From positions 1 to 30,454 of the forward strand of contig USGK01000016.1 in assembly GCA_900554175.1 (NCBI GenBank): 30,454 bases of DNA. The letters are read 5' to 3'. The position numbers were made by a program, and so were the translations under genes. Source of the DNA: an uncultured Clostridium sp. Its GTDB lineage: Bacteria; Bacillota; Clostridia; TANB77; CAG-508. The notes beneath the pieces are model-generated. The model was not told where the DNA came from. It did not search any database and saw only the letters and a program-made list of their open reading frames with translations. Shown here one piece after another: positions 24,866 through 30,454 of the stretch. Within the stretch, counting starts at the first letter, position 1, and every line of letters starts with the position of its first letter.

Positions 24866-24920
24866 ATACTTGTTATTATATATAAATAACTTATAATTAT
24901 TAAAAGAAGGGAAAATTTCT

Positions 24921-26339
24921 ATGAAAAAAATAGATTATAAAATTTATAAAGATATGCAAAATATTAAACAAAACTTTTATAATAGCAATTCTAATAAACT
25001 TACTCTAAAAGATGTAAAATTTGTTGGATCTATCGATTCAGTTGAAGTAGATAATACAACAAATACTAAAATAATGATAAAAAATGATATTTACATTTCT
25101 ATCGAAACTGTTGCCAATAATAAAGAGATTATAAAATTTATTGATGATAAAAATAATGTCTTAGCTTGGGATTTACAAGATGGTAATGGAATTATTGCTT
25201 CACCTTATTCTGTAGATAGTATTATAAACAATACTAATAAAGATATCCCTGATTTATTGACACAACTTAATAATTTAGATTATCAAAATTCTGTTTCGTT
25301 AAACGATTTAGATAATGAATTAGACAAAATTTCTAAACAACTTAATATTCCTAAAGAGAAAATTCTTTCTATTGCTAAAATAGATAATCCATCTATTGAA
25401 AATAATAATGAAAAGGATTCTGATAAAAATAAAATAAAAATAAAAAATACTTCTAAAAAAGATGCTGTTAAGAATAATGAACAAAAAAATAATCCAAATA
25501 TCAAACAAGAAACTGATTTAAGTCAAAAAATAAATGATAAATATACTTTAGGTGACGTTTTAGGTGTCCCTGACAATGGAAAACTTGTATGCGTATATTC
25601 TGATGCTGTTGAAGACAATCGAAACTCAACAAGATTTACATTTTTAATTGAAGATAAAGATGGAAACTTTTTACCATGTGACAATTTAGTTCAAACAGCA
25701 GGAACACTTCCAACAAACAATATTTATGCATCGAATTATGATGGCTCAGATGTTAAAAAGACTCAAATAAATTCGATGTACAAAATAAAGAGCCCATATG
25801 CAAATGAAAATTATATTTTAACATGTGATATTGGAGCTATGGGAACAATTGATTTAGGATTTGGACAAGCTCCTGTAACTCAAGGTACAAATTCAAAAGA
25901 AACATCTATAGTTACTGCACCTTTAAAAACATCTAGTACATATAATACAAGACCTGAAGTTAAAGAGACTCTTAATTCCTACAAAGCCGGAAAATATCAT
26001 GCTGATCAAAAATCCGCCGAAGCTGACACTCATGAAAATTGCAATCATAATTTAACAGTTGATGACGTTGATGGAAATGACGAAACAGGTAATCACAATT
26101 CAAATATTGATGTCGACGATAAAATAAATCATGATACTTCAGATGATGATAAAATTTTAATTGAATATTATAATGATAATAAAGAACTAGAACAACAATT
26201 CTTTACTGATGAAAATTCTTTTGTAAATTACATAAAAAAGATCTATCCAAATAAAACACCTGAGGAAGCTCTAAAGTCATATGAAAATGAGCATGATTAT
26301 TCACGCCAGCATTCTCATGAAAGATCTCTATATAATTAG
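24921..26339 (+). CDS. Unknown Asn/Asp-rich protein with two beta-rich domains
   Basis: 472 residues, not recognised. It has no signal peptide or membrane helix. Residues about 1-110 form a beta-rich region (TLKDVKFVGSIDSVEVDN..., YISIETVANN, NVLAWDLQDG). A helical segment (about 120-155) and a very Lys/Asn-rich linker (about 155-205) follow. Residues about 205-325 are a second beta-rich region (YTLGDVLGVPDNGKLVCVYSD, RFTFLIEDKDGNFLPCDNL, ILTCDIGAMGTIDLGFG). The C-terminal part holds many His and Asp (HADQKSAEADTHENCNHN, DVDGNDETG, HSHERS) that could bind metal. It is the only long plus-strand gene in the right half, with its own promoter and terminator. The start follows AAGGGAAAATTTCT. Confidence 0.75.
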   Translation: MKKIDYKIYKDMQNIKQNFYNSNSNKLTLKDVKFVGSIDSVEVDNTTNTKIMIKNDIYISIETVANNKEIIKFIDDKNNVLAWDLQDGNGIIASPYSVDSIINNTNKDIPDLLTQLNNLDYQNSVSLNDLDNELDKISKQLNIPKEKILSIAKIDNPSIENNNEKDSDKNKIKIKNTSKKDAVKNNEQKNNPNIKQETDLSQKINDKYTLGDVLGVPDNGKLVCVYSDAVEDNRNSTRFTFLIEDKDGNFLPCDNLVQTAGTLPTNNIYASNYDGSDVKKTQINSMYKIKSPYANENYILTCDIGAMGTIDLGFGQAPVTQGTNSKETSIVTAPLKTSSTYNTRPEVKETLNSYKAGKYHADQKSAEADTHENCNHNLTVDDVDGNDETGNHNSNIDVDDKINHDTSDDDKILIEYYNDNKELEQQFFTDENSFVNYIKKIYPNKTPEEALKSYENEHDYSRQHSHERSLYN

Positions 26340-26340
26340 A

Positions 26341-26370
26341 AAAAAGTGCATTTTTCAAAATGCACTTTTT
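26341..26370 (+). terminator. Bidirectional terminator between convergent genes
   Basis: Perfect 14-bp stem AAAAAGTGCATTTT/AAAATGCACTTTTT with T-runs on both sides, between the 472-residue gene and the acidic coiled-coil gene. Confidence 0.85.
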
Positions 26371-26432
26371 TAAATATATAACATAAATTACGTGGTTTTT
26401 ACATAATTATAACATTATTCTCGATATATTAT

Positions 26433-28286
26433 CTATTTTAAAAATTTTCCAAGTAACCCCTTACTTTTTTCTTCTCCTTTTCCGTGTTTTCCTTTAGTAA
26501 CTTTTTTTGTTGATTTTGAATTTTGATTTTTTTCATCATCCCATGGATTATCTCCATTTTTATATCCTATAATTTGATTCATATTTTGCTTTTTAGCTTT
26601 ATCAACTTTATTTTTTAAATCTTCTTTATCTTCTAATTCATAATCATCGTCAAAATCATAACTCGGATCTTTCTCATTTTCTTCAGATCGTATATCTTCA
26701 TCATTCCAAAAATCATCTTCGACCAATTCATCCTCTTTGTTATTTTTATGAATTTCTTTTTCATTCCATTCATCATCGTCTTCATATTCTTCGTCATCCC
26801 AGTCAGTACTTTCATCATCTTCGTCATCCCAATCATCGTCATCTAAATCTGAAAGATCAATATCATAATCATCCTCATCTGCATTTATTTCTTTATCATC
26901 TTCATCTTTATCTTCTTTTCCAAATCCCAAGATCATATCAATTTTTTCATCGAATTCATCTTCTTCATCATCTACATCTGTTATTTTTTCTTTTTTATCG
27001 TCAATATGTTCTACTTCATTTTCTTTTGATTTTTCATCTTTCTGATTATTGATGTTTTCACCATCTTCCTGATTAATTATTTTATCTTCTTTATTCGTCT
27101 CATCTATCTTAAATTCTGAAAGATTTCTTCCATAAACGTCTACTACATCATTATAGAAAACCTTATAAATCTTTTCCATTCCTTCATTTCTCCAATGATT
27201 TGGATCAATTACAGTACCCATAAGATTAAGTTTACTTATTTGTTTTTCAAACTCTATAGAATTCTGTTTTAGTTTATTCAAATATTCGACATCATACAAT
27301 TCTTTGTACATTTTTTTTGTGGCCTTTCCGGCAATTTCTCTTAGTAATAATTCATACATATTATTAATTTGTACCAAATCACTTTCAAAATTTTTACATG
27401 CTTCTTTCATCATTTTTTTATGTTCTTGTTCACCATTTACTGCTGATAACCTTTCATTATCTAGATATTGTATCAAATACTCTTTTAAAGCATTCAAAAA
27501 ATCTAGCTTACTTTTTGCATCTTTTATTTGTTTTTTATGTCTTTCAATCTTGACACTATTATTTTTTATTTCTGAAAATAATCTAGTGGTTTTCTCATAT
27601 ATACTATATAATATTTGAATTTCTTTTTTTCTTATATTAATTGCTAAATCAATAGCATTTTTCATTACATTTGAATCAAAAGCTACTTTTTCTTTAAGAC
27701 CATTTGCTTTCATTTTTTCATAAAGTTCTTTTTCAATTTGGTTAAAGTCTCTTTGTTCAAAATCTCTTGCAACTTTTAAATTTTCTTTATCTATATTTTT
27801 ATAAGTTTCTAAAGCAGTATTTAATGCTTTACTGTACTCTTGTTCGACTATTTTTCTTTCTTTTCCTAAATTATTTCTTTCTTCGCTCTTTTTAGAAAAA
27901 TCAGATATTACATTAATAAATTCTTGCTCAATTTGCTTTATTTTTTTATTATTTTCTTCTGTATCATTATCGATCTTTTCAAAACGTTTTTTTATTTTTT
28001 CATATTCTTCTGCAATGTTTTGAAAAACGTCGTATCTTTCATCTTGAATTTCAGCGCTTTTTTTACTTAATATTTCTTGATTTTTTTGAATTTTTTTTAT
28101 TTTATCTGCTACTTCATCATATTCTTTCATTATTTTATCTTCTGACTCAGTAGCTATTGTGTATTTTTCAGAACATTCAACTAATTTCGCATAATCTTTA
28201 TAGTTTTCTTTTAAGTTATTCTTTTGTGTATACCCAAATAGATTTTCAAAATACTTATCAAGTATTATTGCGCTTCTTTCATACAT
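26433..28286 (-). CDS. Coiled-coil protein with long acidic domain and basic tail
   Basis: 617 residues, family not recognised. Residues about 40-390 are almost entirely helical with heptad-like Lys/Glu/Ile/Leu patterns (KIKKIQKNQEILSKKSAEIQ, VEQEYSKALNTALETYKNI), so a long coiled coil. Residues about 400-560 are extremely Asp/Glu-rich (DLSDLDDDDWDDEDDE, WDDEEYEDDDEW), and the last 45 are Lys/Gly-rich (KKVTKGKHGKGEEKSKGLLG). No signal peptide or membrane helix. The ATG follows TGGAGGTATATT. It is the last gene of an operon with a GGDEF protein 15 bases upstream and a membrane Ig-like protein before that. A scaffold or adaptor for that system is plausible; nothing in the sequence shows an enzyme. 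Confidence 0.75.
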   Translation of the reverse strand: MYERSAIILDKYFENLFGYTQKNNLKENYKDYAKLVECSEKYTIATESEDKIMKEYDEVADKIKKIQKNQEILSKKSAEIQDERYDVFQNIAEEYEKIKKRFEKIDNDTEENNKKIKQIEQEFINVISDFSKKSEERNNLGKERKIVEQEYSKALNTALETYKNIDKENLKVARDFEQRDFNQIEKELYEKMKANGLKEKVAFDSNVMKNAIDLAINIRKKEIQILYSIYEKTTRLFSEIKNNSVKIERHKKQIKDAKSKLDFLNALKEYLIQYLDNERLSAVNGEQEHKKMMKEACKNFESDLVQINNMYELLLREIAGKATKKMYKELYDVEYLNKLKQNSIEFEKQISKLNLMGTVIDPNHWRNEGMEKIYKVFYNDVVDVYGRNLSEFKIDETNKEDKIINQEDGENINNQKDEKSKENEVEHIDDKKEKITDVDDEEDEFDEKIDMILGFGKEDKDEDDKEINADEDDYDIDLSDLDDDDWDDEDDESTDWDDEEYEDDDEWNEKEIHKNNKEDELVEDDFWNDEDIRSEENEKDPSYDFDDDYELEDKEDLKNKVDKAKKQNMNQIIGYKNGDNPWDDEKNQNSKSTKKVTKGKHGKGEEKSKGLLGKFLK

Positions 28287-28300
28287 AATATACCTCCACT

Positions 28301-29233
28301 TTATGAATTAAAATTTACTTTTCTTCTATCTATGGCATAACTACTTCCCATTACGCTTTTAGCAGCATGTTTTACTTGGGCAGCAACATCTCCTATTTCC
28401 AGAATATTACCAAATCTATTATTGTCAGCAACAACAACTGCTACTGAAATAGATGTTAATGGGAATTTTTCTATTATTCCTTTTCTGTTTGCTACCTCAA
28501 TATAACCTTTTTCATTATCTACGTCGGTAAAAAATCTTGTTACTTCGTGATCAAATCTTGCAATAATTTCTTTGCATAATTTTTCTGTATCTTTATATGG
28601 AACTATACATACAAAATCGTCACCACCAATATGTCCAACAAAGCCTGTACCAAACTTTCGTACTGAATCAACTATAACCTCTGCTGTAAATCCTATTATT
28701 TGATCCCCCTTTAAAAATCCATATACATCATTATATGCTTTGAAATTATCTAAATCAACATATAAAACTGAAAACTCCTCTTTTTTTAATAATCTTTTTT
28801 TCATTTCAGCATGTATTTGAACATTTCCAGGTAAACCTGTAAGTGGACTAATTCTTCTATTTATTGTAAGCAATCTTGTTAAATTTTTAACAGTATAGTA
28901 TAAATATCCTTCATCTACAGGTTTTTTTATAAAATATTCTATTGATTCATTAAGCAATTGTAGTCTATGCTCTCTAGATCCATTTGATGAAACAACAATT
29001 ACTGGTGTTATTGTATTATCCTCATCTTTTCTAATTTGTCTACAAAGTTCAACAGAATCTCTATCTATAGCATCTTCATTTATAACAATTAATGATGGAA
29101 TATTTTTTAGAGCAATATCTATCTCCTGTGTTTTAACACTTATAAATTTGTATTCTTTATCATCTCTAAATAATTCTCTAAATATAACTATAGATGTTTC
29201 ATCATCATCAATTATATATACTTCGTTAATCAT
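28301..29233 (-). CDS. Receiver-GGDEF protein with degenerate receiver
   Basis: 310 residues. The N-terminal receiver (1-120) keeps the acidic pocket IIDDDE and the Lys-Pro of FIKKPV, but the phospho-acceptor strand SLIVIN ends in Asn52 instead of Asp, so phosphorylation is doubtful. The GGDEF domain (about 130-300) has SPLTGLPGN, YVDLDNFKAYNDVYGFLKGD and the signature HIGGDDF (203-207), a conservative variant that may still make cyclic di-GMP. The RxxD inhibitory site is missing. The start is preceded by AAAGGAG formed by the last codons of the upstream gene, a sign of tight coupling. No EAL domain is present. Confidence 0.88.
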   Translation of the reverse strand: MINEVYIIDDDETSIVIFRELFRDDKEYKFISVKTQEIDIALKNIPSLIVINEDAIDRDSVELCRQIRKDEDNTITPVIVVSSNGSREHRLQLLNESIEYFIKKPVDEGYLYYTVKNLTRLLTINRRISPLTGLPGNVQIHAEMKKRLLKKEEFSVLYVDLDNFKAYNDVYGFLKGDQIIGFTAEVIVDSVRKFGTGFVGHIGGDDFVCIVPYKDTEKLCKEIIARFDHEVTRFFTDVDNEKGYIEVANRKGIIEKFPLTSISVAVVVADNNRFGNILEIGDVAAQVKHAAKSVMGSSYAIDRRKVNFNS

Positions 29234-29236
29234 TGC

Positions 29237-30196
29237 TTACTCCTTTGTCCATTTCAATTTTGTTTGTTTTGTTACACCACTTTTATTATATACAGTAACT
29301 ATTATTCTATTTTCTCCATTACTTAAAGGAACTTTCATTTCAAATTGTTTTTGACTTAATGTCTTTCCCTTTTCTGTTCCATTCAAATTTACAACTATTT
29401 TAGATAGCTCATCTTCATCTGAAGCTCTTATTATAAAATACTGATTATCTGTTGTAACCTTTAATTCAGGAGCTTTAACTACTTTTATTTTCTTAGTTTT
29501 AGTTGCTTCATTTCCTTGATCATCGACTGCTGTTATATTTAATTCATGCTCACCAGTTTTATTAATTTCAAATGTTTTTTCTGTCTTTGGAGCATTTATT
29601 TTTTCTTGCTTTGCCTCTTCATTATCCCAATAATAAGATATATTTGATATATTGGTCTTGCTTGTAATTGCAACTTTTATAGCATTTTCTTCAGAAGATA
29701 ACTTTATATATGGTCTTTCTGGAGAAGTAAATTCTTTCTCATATTTTATTTCTTGATTATTTTCGTCTATTACTAATGCATGTATTGTATTTGTTCCAGG
29801 TGGTACTTCTATATTCTCTATTTCAACATAATTTGAATATTTTTTTACTTTTGGCTCTATTACTTCATCATTATTCCAACTATATTTTATTGATTTTATA
29901 TTATTTACATTTGAAACAATAAGTTTTATCTCTCTATCAGAAACCATCTGCAAAGTTATTTTTTCTTCCTCAGAAGTTGTTGGCGCATTTCCTAAATTCT
30001 CTTGGTTATCTTTCTGTTTGTTTTTATACATTGAATATGCACCATTCCCTATAATAAAAATACCAAAAATTATTAAAATAATGCAAAAAAGTATGACAAT
30101 AGTTTTTATATCTGCTTTTTTTCCACTTCCATATCCTTTATTATTTTTATAATTATTGCTACTATTATTATTATCAACTGACAATATTTGATTCAT
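29237..30196 (-). CDS. Membrane protein with three extracytoplasmic Ig-like modules
   Basis: 319 residues. An Asn/Lys-rich cytoplasmic start is followed by a single membrane helix (about 31-54, IVILFCIILIIFGIFIIGNG) and an outside part with three similar beta-sandwich repeats: KSIKYSWNNDEVIEPKV..., SNISYYWDNEEAKQEKI..., and LSKIVVNLNGTEKGKTL..., each with a strand ending such as TNTIHALVIDENN, EHELNITAVDDQGN or ENRIIVTVYNKSG. This resembles bacterial Ig-like surface domains. First gene of an operon; it could pass an outside signal to the GGDEF partner, which is inference from order alone. Confidence 0.75.
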   Translation of the reverse strand: MNQILSVDNNNSSNNYKNNKGYGSGKKADIKTIVILFCIILIIFGIFIIGNGAYSMYKNKQKDNQENLGNAPTTSEEEKITLQMVSDREIKLIVSNVNNIKSIKYSWNNDEVIEPKVKKYSNYVEIENIEVPPGTNTIHALVIDENNQEIKYEKEFTSPERPYIKLSSEENAIKVAITSKTNISNISYYWDNEEAKQEKINAPKTEKTFEINKTGEHELNITAVDDQGNEATKTKKIKVVKAPELKVTTDNQYFIIRASDEDELSKIVVNLNGTEKGKTLSQKQFEMKVPLSNGENRIIVTVYNKSGVTKQTKLKWTKE

Positions 30197-30226
30197 ATTT
30201 TGGCCCCTCTCTTAATAATTAGTGTA

Positions 30227-30255
30227 ATTATATCATAGTCATTTTTAGTTGTAAA
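30227..30255 (-). promoter_or_regulatory. Promoter of the Ig-like/GGDEF/coiled-coil operon
   Basis: TTTACA (30250-30255), 17 bases, TATAAT (30227-30232), 30 bases before the first ATG. From 30256 to 30404 no gene is visible. Confidence 0.75.
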
Positions 30256-30404
30256 TACATTTTTTGCAAATCTTTTACATCTTGATTCCTTGATATTATG
30301 TATGTTTTTCGCATTCTTATTCACATAAAAATATTGATAAATAATTTTTCTTTATATTATTAAATTTTTATAAATATATTTATCAATACTTAATTATTTT
30401 AAAA

Positions 30405-30440
30405 AAATCACTATATAGATTTTTTTCTATATAGTGATTT
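30405..30440 (-). terminator. Terminator of a minus-strand gene beyond the window
   Basis: Perfect 14-bp stem AAATCACTATATAG/CTATATAGTGATTT with a T-run on the minus strand; its gene must lie to the right of 30454. Confidence 0.7.
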
Positions 30441-30454
30441 GTCTTTATTTATTT

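Noticed and set aside
1..30454. CRISPR array or insertion sequence
   Set aside because: No regularly spaced repeats, no transposase and no terminal inverted repeats were found.

Overview
The window looks like chromosome from a very AT-rich, spore-forming member of the Clostridia, probably an uncultured gut lineage. The evidence is a strongly A/T-biased codon usage, Gram-positive ribosome binding sites, consensus sigma-A promoters, two pairs of coat-F-like spore proteins, a CwlD-type cortex amidase, DprA, a VanW protein and a D-alanylation pair (DltA/DltC). No rRNA or phage structural module is visible, and most genes lie on the minus strand.

Layout. Positions 1-3540: a broken pilin-like surface protein, a GH57 branching enzyme and a DUF4912 protein. 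Positions 3570-4310: plus-strand gene wreckage, including a frameshifted beta-helix fragment. Then tRNA-Gly, a coat-F-like pair, a C39-like/SH3 cell-wall protein and a foreign-looking transglutaminase-like cassette. Positions 7680-11123: a segment bounded by a damaged and an intact tRNA-Gln, holding vanW-dltA-dltC and a ribbon-helix-helix regulator. Then tRNA-His, rhodanese, a cluster of DnaA boxes, DUF1294, HIT, a miniature alaS, dprA, cwlD, a Nudix protein, an M23 peptidase, a sialidase-like dockerin protein, a second coat-F-like pair, pcrA with a low-molecular-weight phosphatase, an unknown 472-residue protein, and a three-gene operon (Ig-like membrane protein, receiver-GGDEF protein, acidic coiled-coil protein).

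The main discovery concerns the codon CGG. I checked every CCG trinucleotide on the + strand, which is CGG on the minus strand, against the reading frames. In about 8,000 codons of native-looking genes, CGG occurs in frame at only four productive places, once each in the C39-like protein, DltA, VanW and CwlD. At all four the homologous protein continues in the +1 frame exactly from that codon. Skipping the C and reading the following GGA or GGG as glycine restores the product: DA-G-HG in CwlD, TTG-G-H in the C39 protein, VDM-G-LQ in VanW, and a full-length DltA. All four restored genes act at the cell envelope. The only other in-frame CGG is in the foreign-looking transglutaminase-like gene. 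This suggests that CGG is not a normal arginine codon here but a +1 frameshift (or four-base CGGN) signal. Other breaks in the window (pilin, beta-helix, N-terminus of the C39 gene) do not have CGG and look like ordinary decay or sequence error.
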